This document shows, in pieces, positions 33,464-43,812 of a stretch of DNA of 64,000 bases; position 1 is the first letter of the stretch; each line of letters opens with the position of its first letter. The DNA is from Halomonas sp. LBP4 (GTDB taxonomy: Bacteria; Pseudomonadota; Gammaproteobacteria; Pseudomonadales; Halomonadaceae). Position numbers and translations under genes: made by a program. The DNA is taken from the NCBI RefSeq assembly GCF_003202205.1, contig NZ_PDOG01000001.1:404507-468506 (forward strand), read 5' to 3'. The notes below the pieces were generated by a model that made no database searches, had not been told where the DNA came from, and saw only the letters and a program-made list of their open reading frames with translations.

Positions 33464-34708
33464 TCAGCTGACGGCGCTGCGGTTGGCGCGCTCCAGCAAG
33501 GCCTCGCAGAGCACCTGGGCGCCCAGGGCGCAGTGCTCCGGGGTGGCGTACTCCGCCTCGTTGTGGCTGATGCCATCGCGGCAGGGAATGAAGATCATCG
33601 CCGTGGGAGCGACCCGGGAGACCTGGACGGCGTCGTGGCCGGCGCCGCTCACCATGCGCCGCCAGGGGACGCCCTGGGCACGGGTGGCCCGCTCCACGGC
33701 CGCGATGCAGCCGGCATCGAAGGCCACCACCGGCGAGGCCCAGATCCGCTCGCTCGCGGTCTCCACGCCGAAGGCCTCGGCGAGGGCGGCCAGCTCGCGC
33801 TCGAAACGGCTCTCCAGGGCGTCCAGCTCGCCCTCATCGACATGGCGCAGGTCGACGGTGAGGCGCCCCTCGCCGGGAATGACGTTGCGCGAGGGGCTGT
33901 CGACCTCCAGGCAGCCCACGGTGACCCGGGTCGCGCCGCTGGTATCCGCCAGGGCATGGCCCTGCAGGCGGTCGATCAGTCGCGCCGCCGCGGCCAGGGC
34001 GTCGCGGCGATAGGCCATGGGGGTGGGGCCGGCATGGGCCGGCTGGCCGCGCAGGGTCAGGTCGAACCAGCGCATGCCCTGGACCCCGGTGACCACGCCG
34101 ATGGCCTCGCCCTCCTCTTCCAGCACCGGGCCCTGCTCGATATGCAGCTCGAAGAAGCTCGCCAGGCGCGGCTCGCCCACCGGCATCTCGCCGGCGAAGC
34201 CGGTGGCCTCCAGGGCCTGGCCCAGGGTCACGCCGTCGCGATCCCGCCGCGACAGGGTGTAGGCCTCGCTGAACACCCCGGCATAGGCGCCGGAAGCCAC
34301 CATGGCCGGGGCGAAGCGGCTGCCCTCCTCGTTGGTCCACACCACCAGTTCCAGGGGCCGCTCGGTGACCACACCCGCCTCGTGCAGGGTGCGAAACACC
34401 TCGAGGCCCGCCAGCACCCCGAGGATGCCGTCGAAGCGCCCGCCCCTGGGCTGGGTATCCAGGTGGCTGCCGGTGGCCACCGGGTCGAGATCGTCACGCT
34501 TACCCGGGCGGCGGATAAAGAGGTTGCCGACCCGGTCGACGCGCAGCGTGCAGCCGACCGCCTCGCACCACTCGATCAGCAGGCGCCGCCCGGCGGCATC
34601 CTCCTCGGTGAGCGCCAGTCGGCAGTTGCCACCGTTCGCGGTGGGGCCGATCTCGGCCATGGCCATCAGGCTCTCCCAGAGCCGCTGGCCGTCGATGGAA
34701 ACCGTCAT
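33464..34708 (-). CDS. M20-family hydantoinase/carbamoylase-type amidase
   Basis: Encodes 414 residues. Zinc ligands are visible in GSHLDTQPRGGRFDG, WTNEEGSRF and ELHIEQGPVLE, with HNEAEYA near the C terminus. The dimerisation segment RGQPAHAGPTPM is that of N-carbamoyl-L-amino acid hydrolases, beta-ureidopropionases and allantoate amidohydrolases. The exact substrate cannot be read from the sequence. It lies divergent from an omega-aminotransferase and close to agmatine deiminase, whose product N-carbamoylputrescine is also a ureido compound. Confidence 0.88.
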   Translation of the reverse strand: MTVSIDGQRLWESLMAMAEIGPTANGGNCRLALTEEDAAGRRLLIEWCEAVGCTLRVDRVGNLFIRRPGKRDDLDPVATGSHLDTQPRGGRFDGILGVLAGLEVFRTLHEAGVVTERPLELVVWTNEEGSRFAPAMVASGAYAGVFSEAYTLSRRDRDGVTLGQALEATGFAGEMPVGEPRLASFFELHIEQGPVLEEEGEAIGVVTGVQGMRWFDLTLRGQPAHAGPTPMAYRRDALAAAARLIDRLQGHALADTSGATRVTVGCLEVDSPSRNVIPGEGRLTVDLRHVDEGELDALESRFERELAALAEAFGVETASERIWASPVVAFDAGCIAAVERATRAQGVPWRRMVSGAGHDAVQVSRVAPTAMIFIPCRDGISHNEAEYATPEHCALGAQVLCEALLERANRSAVS

Positions 34709-34721
34709 GGGGTGCCTCCCT

Positions 34722-34745
34722 GTACTTGTGAAGGGTACTTGTGAA
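34722..34745. promoter_or_regulatory. Tandem GTACTTGTGAA repeats upstream of the amidase
   Basis: GTACTTGTGAA occurs at 34722-34732 and 34735-34745, a 13-bp period. It lies 14-37 bp upstream of the amidase start and in the shared region with the divergent aminotransferase. It looks like a pair of regulator half-sites. Confidence 0.45.
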
Positions 34746-34800
34746 AAGTGCTGGTTCGGTGAATCCGTGCCTCCACCCTAGGCCGGCCGATCGCGGTGCC

Positions 34801-34824
34801 GATATACCCCAATCAGGATATACC
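34801..34824. promoter_or_regulatory. GATATACC direct repeats between amidase and aminotransferase
   Basis: GATATACC is repeated at 34801-34808 and 34817-34824 (16-bp offset), 70-93 bp before the aminotransferase ATG. The spacing suggests operator half-sites or overlapping -10 elements in the divergent control region. Confidence 0.4.
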
Positions 34825-34893
34825 GGCGACTCCCTCACCCTGACTAGGCTGGCCCTGTCGGTCACTCCGAAACACCGAGAGAGGAGCCACCCC

Positions 34894-36318
34894 ATGACAA
34901 CGACAGCGACCCCCGCTCGCCCCGCCCAGCCGACGCGGCACTACGACGCCCAGGCGCTGTGGCAGAAGGACAAGGATCATTTCATCCACCCCTTCACCGA
35001 CTACAGCCTCTTCCACGACAAGGGCTGCGACCTGATCACCGACAGCGACGGCATCTACGTCGAGGACGTCCACGGCAACCGTTTCATCGACGGCATCGCC
35101 GGCCTGTGGTGCGTCAACGTCGGCCACGGCCGCGCCGAGATCGGCCAGGCCATGGCCGAGCAGGCCACCCGCATGGCCTACTTCTCCACCTTCAACAACC
35201 TCTCCAACGCCCCGGCCGCGGAGCTGGCCGCCAAGCTCGCCAACCTGGCCCCGGCCCACCTCAACCACGTGTTCTACAGCTGCGGCGGCTCGGCGGCCAA
35301 CGACGCCACCATCCGCCTGGTGCACTACGTCTTCAACCGCCTGGGCAAGCCCGACAAGAAGCGCATCCTGTCACGACGTAACGCCTACCACGGCACCACC
35401 TACCTGGCCGCCAGCCTGACCGGCATCGAGAGCAACAACTGGGACTTCGACACCCTCGACCACCTGGTCACCCATCTGAGCGAAGCCAACCTCTACCGCC
35501 GCCCCGAGGGCATGAGCGAGGCGGACTACTGCGACCAGCTGGTGGCCGAGCTGGAAGAGACCATCGAGCGCCTTGGTGCGGATAACATTGCCGCCTTTAT
35601 CGCCGAGCCGATCATGGGCGCCGGCGGCGTGCTGATGGCGCCGAAGGGCTACCACGCCCGCATCCAGGCGGTGTGTCGCGCCCACCAGATCCTCTATATC
35701 GCCGACGAGGTGGTCACCGGCTTCGGCCGCCTGGGCCACTTCTTCGCCTCCGAGGAAGTCTTCGACACCCGGCCGGACATCATCAACGTGGCCAAGGGGC
35801 TGTCGTCGGGCTATGCGCCCCTGGGCGCCACCCTGATCTCCGATGACCTCTTCGAGGTGCTGGGCACCCCCCAGCGCCAGGGCGGCGTGCTGAGCACCGG
35901 CTTCACCTACTCCGGTCACCCGGTGAGCTGCGCGGCGGCGCTCGCGAACATCGAGATCATGGAGCGCGAGGGGATCTGCGCGAACGTGCGCGAGGTGGGG
36001 CCCTACCTGGAGCAGAAGCTCAAGACCCTGGCGGGTCACGCCACGGTGGGAGACGTGCGGGGGAGCCACTTTATGCTGGCCATCGAGAACGTCGCCGACA
36101 AGGCCACCAAGGCACTGCTGCCGGTGGAGGCGCGGGTCGGCGACCGGGTCGCCGCCGAGGCCCAGAAGCGCGGCCTGATCATCCGTCCGGTGGGCCACCT
36201 CAACATCATCTCGCCGCCGCTGATCTGGGACCGCGAGGTGGTGGACAGGGTGGTGGCGATCCTCGACGAGGCCTACGCCGCCACCACGGCCTCTCTAAAG
36301 GCCGATGGCTTCCTGTAA
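34894..36318 (+). CDS. Class III omega-aminotransferase
   Basis: Encodes 474 residues of a fold-type I PLP enzyme. The PLP lysine is in NVAKGLSSGYAPLGA, the Asp contact in YIADEVVTGFGR, and FTYSGHPVSCAAALANIEI is family-typical. These enzymes move amino groups from putrescine, beta-alanine, taurine or similar omega-amines to pyruvate or 2-oxoglutarate. GAGAGGAG lies before the ATG. It is distinct from the SpuC homologue at 39163-40587 and probably serves another substrate, perhaps the product of the neighbouring amidase. Confidence 0.88.
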   Translation: MTTTATPARPAQPTRHYDAQALWQKDKDHFIHPFTDYSLFHDKGCDLITDSDGIYVEDVHGNRFIDGIAGLWCVNVGHGRAEIGQAMAEQATRMAYFSTFNNLSNAPAAELAAKLANLAPAHLNHVFYSCGGSAANDATIRLVHYVFNRLGKPDKKRILSRRNAYHGTTYLAASLTGIESNNWDFDTLDHLVTHLSEANLYRRPEGMSEADYCDQLVAELEETIERLGADNIAAFIAEPIMGAGGVLMAPKGYHARIQAVCRAHQILYIADEVVTGFGRLGHFFASEEVFDTRPDIINVAKGLSSGYAPLGATLISDDLFEVLGTPQRQGGVLSTGFTYSGHPVSCAAALANIEIMEREGICANVREVGPYLEQKLKTLAGHATVGDVRGSHFMLAIENVADKATKALLPVEARVGDRVAAEAQKRGLIIRPVGHLNIISPPLIWDREVVDRVVAILDEAYAATTASLKADGFL

Positions 36319-36371
36319 CCCGCCCCGGGCCGGGCGACCGGCCCCTAGAGACCACGACCACAACGATAATT

Positions 36372-36452
36372 GTGAGTCTGACCCAGCTGCCCTATGTGCT
36401 GATCGCCGCGGCCATCGCCGCCGCCGTCTTCCTGATGGTGGGCCACCTGTGA
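36372..36452 (+). CDS. Putative 26-residue single-helix membrane peptide
   Basis: A GTG-started frame encodes MSLTQLPYVLI followed by an Ala-rich hydrophobic helix and ends MVGHL. It fills the gap between the aminotransferase and aguA, ending 8 nt before aguA. No clear ribosome binding site is seen. It may be a real small membrane protein or a chance hydrophobic frame in GC-rich DNA. Confidence 0.3.
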   Translation: MSLTQLPYVLIAAAIAAAVFLMVGHL

Positions 36453-36460
36453 GAACGACC

Positions 36461-37585
36461 ATGACACACCCCCTCGAGACCGATAACGTCGCCACGCCGG
36501 ACGGGGCACCCACCCCCGCGGCCCTGGGCTTTGCCATGCCCGCCGAGTGCGCCCCCCACGATGCCTGCTGGATGCTGTGGCCCCAGCGGCCCGACACCTG
36601 GCGCTATGGTGCCAAGCCGGCCCAGCAGGCCTTCGTGGCGGTGGCCAGCGCCATCGCCGAGAGCGAGACGGTGTATGTCGGCGTCAACGACGACCAGTAC
36701 GAGAACGCCCGTCACCAGCTGCCACCCCGGGTGCGGGTGGTGGAACTCTCCAGCAACGACGCCTGGATGCGCGACGTGGGCCCCACCTTCCTCACCCACC
36801 CGGATGGCCGCCTGGCCCTGGTCGACTGGGAGTTCAACGCCTGGGGCGGCCTCGACGGCGGGCTCTACTTCCCCTGGGACAAGGATCGCCGCATCCGCAC
36901 CAAGATCGCCGAGATGCTCGGCATCCCGCGTTTCGAGGCGCCGGTGGTGCTCGAGGGCGGCGCCCTCCATGTGGACGGCGAGGGCACCCTGATCACCACT
37001 GCGGAGTGCCTGCTCAACGCCAACCGCAACCCCTCCCTCGACCGCGCGGAGATGGAGCGGATCCTGCGCGACACCCTGGGGGTGGAGAAGGTGATCTGGC
37101 TGCCCCGGGGCTGCCATCTCGACGAGACCGACGGCCACGTGGACAACCTCTGCTGCTTCGTCGCCCCCGGCGAGGTGGTCCTGACCTGGTGCGACGACGA
37201 GACCGACCCCCAGCATGCCATCTCCCGGGAGGCCCTCGAGGTTCTCGAGGCCAGCCGCGACGCCCACGGCCGGCGCCTGAGGGTGCACAGGCTGCCCCAG
37301 CCGGGGCCGCTGCATATCGCCGAGGACGAGGCCAGCGGCATCGACCGCCTCAGCCACTCGCACCCGCGCCGGCCCGGCGATCGCATGGCCGGCTCCTACG
37401 TCAACTTCTACATCGGCAACTCGGTGGTGGTGATGCCGCTGCTCGATGCGGCCCATGACGAGACGGCCCGGGAGATCCTCCAGGGGCTCTTCCCCGGGCG
37501 CCGGGTGATCGGCGTGCCGGCCCGCGAGATCCTGCTCGGCGGCGGCAACATCCACTGCATCACCCAGCAACAGCCGCGGCCCTGA
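36461..37585 (+). CDS. aguA: Agmatine deiminase
   Basis: Encodes 374 residues of the peptidyl-arginine deiminase-like family. The catalytic Cys lies in LLGGGNIHCITQQQP; DAWMRDVGPTF, EGGALHVDGEGT and CHLDETDGHVDN carry the other active-site residues. It converts agmatine to N-carbamoylputrescine and ammonia. The usual partner AguB, a nitrilase-fold amidase, is not in the window. It follows the aminotransferase in the same direction and ends at a strong terminator. Confidence 0.96.
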   Translation: MTHPLETDNVATPDGAPTPAALGFAMPAECAPHDACWMLWPQRPDTWRYGAKPAQQAFVAVASAIAESETVYVGVNDDQYENARHQLPPRVRVVELSSNDAWMRDVGPTFLTHPDGRLALVDWEFNAWGGLDGGLYFPWDKDRRIRTKIAEMLGIPRFEAPVVLEGGALHVDGEGTLITTAECLLNANRNPSLDRAEMERILRDTLGVEKVIWLPRGCHLDETDGHVDNLCCFVAPGEVVLTWCDDETDPQHAISREALEVLEASRDAHGRRLRVHRLPQPGPLHIAEDEASGIDRLSHSHPRRPGDRMAGSYVNFYIGNSVVVMPLLDAAHDETAREILQGLFPGRRVIGVPAREILLGGGNIHCITQQQPRP

Positions 37586-37596
37586 GGCAAGCCGCC

Positions 37597-37637
37597 AGAA
37601 CGACGACGCCGGCCTCGAGGGCCGGCGTCGTCGTTCT
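37597..37637. terminator. Bidirectional terminator between aguA and puuC
   Basis: A perfect 18-bp stem (37597-37614 with 37620-37637) with a 5-nt loop TCGAG lies 11 nt after aguA and 17 nt after puuC, which converge here. The AGAA/TTCT ends supply A- and T-rich flanks for both directions. Confidence 0.88.
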
Positions 37638-37654
37638 GCTCACGCTCCCCGGGA

Positions 37655-39162
<1,508 letters not shown>

Positions 39163-39166
<4 letters not shown>

Positions 39167-40587
39167 GCGCGCATCTCCTCTGTATCAGGTTCGCCGACGA
39201 CATGCGCCGCGAGGCGGCGGGCGGTCTCGTCCAGGGCCGCGCGGGCCAGGCGCACCAGTTCATCGATCTCGCCACGGGTGATCACCAGCGGCGGCGAGAT
39301 GATCATGGTATCACCCACCGAACGCATCACCAGGCCCAGCTCGAAGCAGAGGTCGCGGCACAGGTTGCCGGCGGTGAGCGACTTGTCGAAACGCCCGCCG
39401 CCGGCCTTGTCGGCCACCAGCTCCAGCGCCCCGACCAGCCCCAGCGAGCGGGCCTCGCCGACGATGGGGTGGTCGGCCAGTTCCGCCCAGCGGCGGGCCA
39501 GATAGGGGCCGAGATCATCGCGTACCCGCTCGACGATGCCCTCGGCTTCCATCAGCTCGAGGTTCTTCAACGCCACCGCGGCACAGGCCGGATGGCCGGA
39601 GTAGGTGAAGCCGTGGAAGAACTCGCCGCCCTCCTCGATCAGGGTGTCGGTGACGCGGTCACCCACCAGCACCCCGCCGATGGGCAGGTAGCCCGACGAC
39701 AGCCCCTTGGCGATGGGCATCAGGTCGGGCTTGAGGTCGTAATGCACGCTGCCGAACCACTCGCCCAGCCGGCCGAAGCCGCAGATCACCTCGTCGACCA
39801 CCAACAGGATGTCGTACTTCGCCAGCACCGCCTTCACCGCCGGCCAGTAGCTGGCCGGCGGGATGATGGCGCCGCCGGCCCCCTGCACCGGCTCGGCGAG
39901 GAAGGCGGCGACGTTCTGCTCGCCGAGCTCGAGGATCTGCGCCTCGAGGGCCTCGGCGCAGGCGCGGCCGAAGGCGTCGGGGCCCTGGTTGCGGTCTTCA
40001 CCAAACCGCCCTTCACCAAACCAATAGGGCTGGCGCACATGGGCGATGCCCGGCACGCAGGGGCCGCCCTGGGCGTGCATGGGCGCCATGCCGCCGAGGC
40101 TCATGCCGGCCAGGGTGGAGCCGTGGTAGCCGTTCTCGCGGGCGATGATCCACTGCTTCTGCGGCTTGCCCTCGAGCGCCCAGTAGCGGCGCACCATGCG
40201 CAGCATGGTGTCGTTGGCCTCGGACCCCGAGCCGGTGAAGAACACATGATTGATATGCGCGGGGGCGAGGTCACACAGCTTCGCGGCCAGCCTGACCGCC
40301 GGCGGGTGGGTGGTCTTGAAGAAGTTGTTGTAGTAGGGCAGTTGCTGCAGCTGGGCGGTGGCGGCGTCCACCAGCTCCTGGCGGCCATAGCCGAGGTTGA
40401 CGCACCACAGGCCGGCCATGGCGTCGAGGATGCGATGCCCCTCGCTGTCATGGATATAAACCCCTTCGGCGCGGGTGATGATGCGGCTCCCCTCCTCGCC
40501 CAGGGCCTTGAAGTCGGTGAAGGGATGCAGGTGGTGGGCGCGGTCCAGCGCCTGATACTCATGGGTGTGAACGTCGGGGGTCTGCAT
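39163..40587 (-). CDS. spuC: Putrescine-pyruvate aminotransferase (SpuC-like)
   Basis: Encodes 474 residues of a class III aminotransferase closely matching P. aeruginosa SpuC, including ILDAMAGLWCVNLGYGR, HVFFTGSGSEANDT and the PLP lysine in MPIAKGLSSGYLPIGG. It transaminates putrescine with pyruvate to give 4-aminobutyraldehyde, the PuuC substrate. The start MQTPDVHTHEYQ has GGAG 9 nt upstream; an earlier ATG at 40620 overlaps puuD. A 12-bp repeat of 15-bp period inserts residues near 190-200 where SpuC has a shorter loop. Confidence 0.93.
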
Positions 40588-40619
40588 GGATGGAATCTCC
40601 GCAACGGGGTCGGTGGCCA

Positions 40620-41396
40620 TCAGGCCGAGAGCGGGTCACGGGTCGGGGCAGCGGCGCGGCTCGACCGCCGCTGGCGACAGGCGCCGGCGAAGGCGTCGAA
40701 CAGGGCGTGGTAGAGCGGATGCTCGCGGGGTCGCCACTCCGGGTGCCACTGCACGGCCAGGGCAAAGGCCGGCGCGCCGGCCACCGATACCGCCTCGATC
40801 AGGCCGTCGGGGGCCGTGGCCTCGGCGACGAGCCCCGGCCCCAGCTCGGCGATACCCTGCTGGTGCAGGGAGTTGACCCGGGCGCCCGGCCGGGGATAGA
40901 GCGCCGCGAGGACGCCCCCGGGCAGGATCGTCAGGTCGTGGGCCGGGGCATAGCGGGCCTCGCGATCGCCCGCCGGCTCGCGATGGTCGAGCAGGCCGGG
41001 CACCCCCTGCACCGCCTGGTGCAGGGTGCCGCCGAAGGCCACGTTGATCTCCTGGAAGCCGCGGCAGATGCCCAGCAGCGGCAGGCCGAGGTCCAGGGCA
41101 GCGGGAATGCACGCCAGCGCCACGGCATCGCGATGGGGGTCGTCGCGGGTATTCTCGGGGGCACGCTCGGCGCCGTAGCGCCGCGGCGCCACGTTGCTGT
41201 AACTGCCGGTCAGCAGCAGGCCGTCGAGATGGGCCAGCAGGTCGCCCTCCACGGCCTCCTCCCAGACCGGCAGGATCACCGGTGCCAGACCATAGTCGCG
41301 CAGGGCACTCAGGTACTTGTCGGTGACCATGTGGGCGGGGTGCCCCTCCACCTCACGGCGACAGGCGATCACGCCCACCAGGGGTCGGGTCTGCAT
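40620..41396 (-). CDS. puuD: Gamma-glutamyl-GABA hydrolase (PuuD/SpuA-like)
   Basis: Encodes 258 residues of the class I glutamine amidotransferase-like peptidase C26 family. The nucleophile is in LLGICRGFQEINV and the His-Glu pair in AVQWHPEWRPRE. It hydrolyses gamma-glutamyl-GABA to glutamate and GABA, the last step of the glutamylation route. It is the first gene of the puuD-spuC-puuC operon, with GAGGAGG before the ATG, and is divergent from puuA. Confidence 0.93.
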   Translation of the reverse strand: MQTRPLVGVIACRREVEGHPAHMVTDKYLSALRDYGLAPVILPVWEEAVEGDLLAHLDGLLLTGSYSNVAPRRYGAERAPENTRDDPHRDAVALACIPAALDLGLPLLGICRGFQEINVAFGGTLHQAVQGVPGLLDHREPAGDREARYAPAHDLTILPGGVLAALYPRPGARVNSLHQQGIAELGPGLVAEATAPDGLIEAVSVAGAPAFALAVQWHPEWRPREHPLYHALFDAFAGACRQRRSSRAAAPTRDPLSA

Positions 41397-41426
41397 CGCA
41401 GCCTCCTCGAAACACTCATGATGCGG

Positions 41427-41523
41427 GTTGTTATACTTTACTCAACATACCGCCGTTGATTTCCCTTGCCAACACACCGTTGATCAGGCCTCGAGCTTTT
41501 CGAGGTTAAGTAACTGATATAAA
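41427..41523. promoter_or_regulatory. Divergent puuD/puuA control region
   Basis: On the minus strand TTGGCA (41472-41467) and TATGTT (41449-41444), 17 bp apart, form a good promoter for puuD. On the plus strand TGATATAAA (41515-41523) is an extended -10 for puuA. A 6-bp inverted repeat CCTCGA-N5-TCGAGG (41489-41505) precedes it. CCGTTGAT is repeated at 41453 and 41477, and GTTGTTAT (41427-41434) recurs upstream of the pot operon. Confidence 0.5.
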
Positions 41524-41656
41524 GATAAATAAAAAAGATTACCAGGGTGAGATTCTGGCGTAATCCCACGACGCCGTTGTAAAGGATTTGACAACACCAG
41601 TTCTCTGCCGGAAAGATACCCCCATCAACAACGAACCAGACTCCACAGGTGACACC

Positions 41657-43033
41657 ATGTCGTCCTTACCCGTCGATGAAGCTCGCGACTTTCTCGAACG
41701 CCACCCCGATGTCGACAGCATCGACCTGCTGATCAGCGACCTCAACGGCGTGATGCGCGGCAAGCGCATTCCCCGCGACAACCTGGAGAAGGCGTGTCGT
41801 GACGGCGTCAACCTGCCGGCCTCGGTCTTCGCGCTGGATATCAACGGCAACACCATCGAGGAGACCGGCCTGGGACTCGCCACCGGCGACGGCGACCGGG
41901 TCTGCCGGCCGGTTTCCGGCACCCTGGTGCCGAGCCCCTGGCTGCGGCGGGGTCGCCAGGCGCAGCTGCTGATGACCATGGTCGAGGCCGACGAGACGCC
42001 CTTCTTCGCCGACCCCCGCCAGGTGCTCGTCCGGGTGCTGCAGCGCCTGCGCCGCGCCGGCCTGACCCCGGTGGTCGCCGTGGAGCTGGAGTTCTACCTG
42101 ATCGACCGGGCCCGTACCGCCGAAGGGTTGATCCAGCCGCCGTGCTCGCCGGGCAGCGGCGAACGGGCGACCCAGAGCCAGCTCTACTCGATGCTCGAGC
42201 TCGACGAGTACGCCGACTTCCTCGAGGACATCCAGGCCGCGGCGCTCGCCCAGGGGCTGCCCCTGGACACGGCCCTCAAGGAGTGCGCCCCGGGGCAGTT
42301 CGAGGTCAACCTGGTCCACTGCGACGATGCCCTGGCGGCCTGCGACAGCGCCGTGCTGCTCAAGCGGCTGATCAAGGGCGTGGCCCTGACCCACGGCTTC
42401 GAGGCCACCTTCATGGCCAAGCCCTATGGCCTGGAGGCCGGCAACGGCACCCATGTGCACATCAGCCTGCTGGACGAGTCGGGGGCGAACGTCTTCGCCG
42501 CCGAGGATGGCGACCCCCTGGGCACGCCCCGGTTGCGCCAGGCGATCGCCGGCCTGCTGGCGCTGATGCCGCCCTCCATGGCGATCTGCGCGCCCAACCT
42601 CAACTCCTTCCGCCGCTTTCAACCCGGGCTCTATGTGCCCATGGCCCCCACCTGGGGCTACGACAACCGCTCGGTGGCCCTGCGCATTCCCTCGGGCCCC
42701 AATGCGGCACGGCGCATCGAACATCGCGTCGCCGGCGCCGACGCCAATCCCTACCTGCTGATGGCCACGCTGCTGGCGGGCATCACCTACGGCCTGGAGC
42801 AGCGCCTGTCGCCGCCCCCGGCCGTCAGCGGCAACGCCTACGAGCAGTTCGAGCCAAGCCTGACCAACAGCTGGCACCAGGCCCTCGCCCTGCTCGAGGC
42901 CGACGAGGTACTGGGCGAGGCCCTGGGCCACGACTTCCTCCGGGTGTTCGTGGCCAACCGGCGCGCCGAGCGCGCCCAGGCCATGCAGGAGGTCAGCCAC
43001 CTGGAGTACGCCTGGTACCTGCGTCACGTCTGA
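41657..43033 (+). CDS. puuA: Glutamate-putrescine ligase (PuuA-like)
   Basis: Encodes 458 residues of the type I glutamine synthetase fold. Metal and substrate motifs are VAVELEFYLID, NGTHVHISLLDESG, NLNSFRRFQPG and RIEHRVAGADANPYLLMA. It ligates glutamate to putrescine (or another amine) using ATP. AGGTGA lies 5 nt before the ATG. The adenylylation tyrosine segment of true GlnA is absent, as expected for PuuA. A second paralogue lies at 53674-55041. Confidence 0.92.
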   Translation: MSSLPVDEARDFLERHPDVDSIDLLISDLNGVMRGKRIPRDNLEKACRDGVNLPASVFALDINGNTIEETGLGLATGDGDRVCRPVSGTLVPSPWLRRGRQAQLLMTMVEADETPFFADPRQVLVRVLQRLRRAGLTPVVAVELEFYLIDRARTAEGLIQPPCSPGSGERATQSQLYSMLELDEYADFLEDIQAAALAQGLPLDTALKECAPGQFEVNLVHCDDALAACDSAVLLKRLIKGVALTHGFEATFMAKPYGLEAGNGTHVHISLLDESGANVFAAEDGDPLGTPRLRQAIAGLLALMPPSMAICAPNLNSFRRFQPGLYVPMAPTWGYDNRSVALRIPSGPNAARRIEHRVAGADANPYLLMATLLAGITYGLEQRLSPPPAVSGNAYEQFEPSLTNSWHQALALLEADEVLGEALGHDFLRVFVANRRAERAQAMQEVSHLEYAWYLRHV

Positions 43034-43114
43034 GCGCCGTCACCGAGGCACGCCGATGCCCCGCGGGAAGCGCACCCGCCGGCCACGGCCCCCTGATCCT
43101 TCATGCCCTCCCCT

Positions 43115-43155
43115 GACGCCAGCGGGGCCGCTCGATGAGCGGCCCCGCTGGCGTC
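43115..43155. terminator. Bidirectional terminator between puuA and the glycine-zipper gene
   Basis: A perfect 19-bp GC-rich stem (43115-43133 with 43137-43155) with loop GAT lies 81 nt after the puuA stop and 18 nt after the convergent gene. Confidence 0.9.
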
Positions 43156-43173
43156 GAAGATACACGTCCAACG

Positions 43174-43812
43174 TCAGGCGTCGTTGTCTCCCTGCACCAC
43201 CACCTGCCACTGCGGCTGCCCTTCCTCGAGCAGCACCCGGTCGCCCTGGGGTGGGCTGTCCAGACGGCTGGTCTGGATCACCTCGCCATGCTGCCAGGTG
43301 ACCTCGTAGCCCTCGGTCTCCTGGTGGGTATCCACCACCGTCTGGCACTGCCGCTCGGTGACGCTCTGGGTCTGCATCTGGATCTGGGTCTGGGGCTGAG
43401 CCGCCTGGGCATGCTGACGGGCCTCGACGCGGTTCTGTACTTCGCGGCCGGCCAGGCCGCCACCCACGGCGCCGGCCACGGTGGCGATCTTCTTGCCACT
43501 GCCGCCGCCGATCTGGTTGCCGAGCAGGCCACCGACAATGGCCCCGGCCGCGGTCCCGACGATCCGGTGCGGATCGCGGCTACCGGCCGCCTGGCTGGAC
43601 TGAGCGACGGGCACCTCCACGGGCACCTCCCGGTTCACCACCACGTCCTCGCACACCTCGCGGGGCGTCTCCACGGTGCGGGTCAGCGCCTCGACGCCGA
43701 CGATCTCGGCGTACTGCGGCCCGCTCTCCTGCTGCACCTGCCAGGTGCCGAAGGCGAGGCCGCCCAGGCCCAGCACGGCCAGCGTGGTACCGACCATGAT
43801 CGACTTGCTCAT
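43174..43812 (-). CDS. Glycine-zipper 2TM-domain envelope protein
   Basis: Encodes 212 residues. An N-terminal hydrophobic helix (LAVLGLGGLAFGTWQV) without a lipobox is followed by a glycine zipper (IVGTAAGAIVGGLLGNQIGGG and VAGAVGGGLAGREVQ, about 85-130) as in SlyB and the rickettsial 17-kDa antigen. The C-terminal part has two Cys and a beta-rich tail ending QPQWQVVVQG. Such proteins sit in the envelope and are often stress-linked. AGGAGGTGAC precedes the ATG. Confidence 0.88.
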   Translation of the reverse strand: MSKSIMVGTTLAVLGLGGLAFGTWQVQQESGPQYAEIVGVEALTRTVETPREVCEDVVVNREVPVEVPVAQSSQAAGSRDPHRIVGTAAGAIVGGLLGNQIGGGSGKKIATVAGAVGGGLAGREVQNRVEARQHAQAAQPQTQIQMQTQSVTERQCQTVVDTHQETEGYEVTWQHGEVIQTSRLDSPPQGDRVLLEEGQPQWQVVVQGDNDA

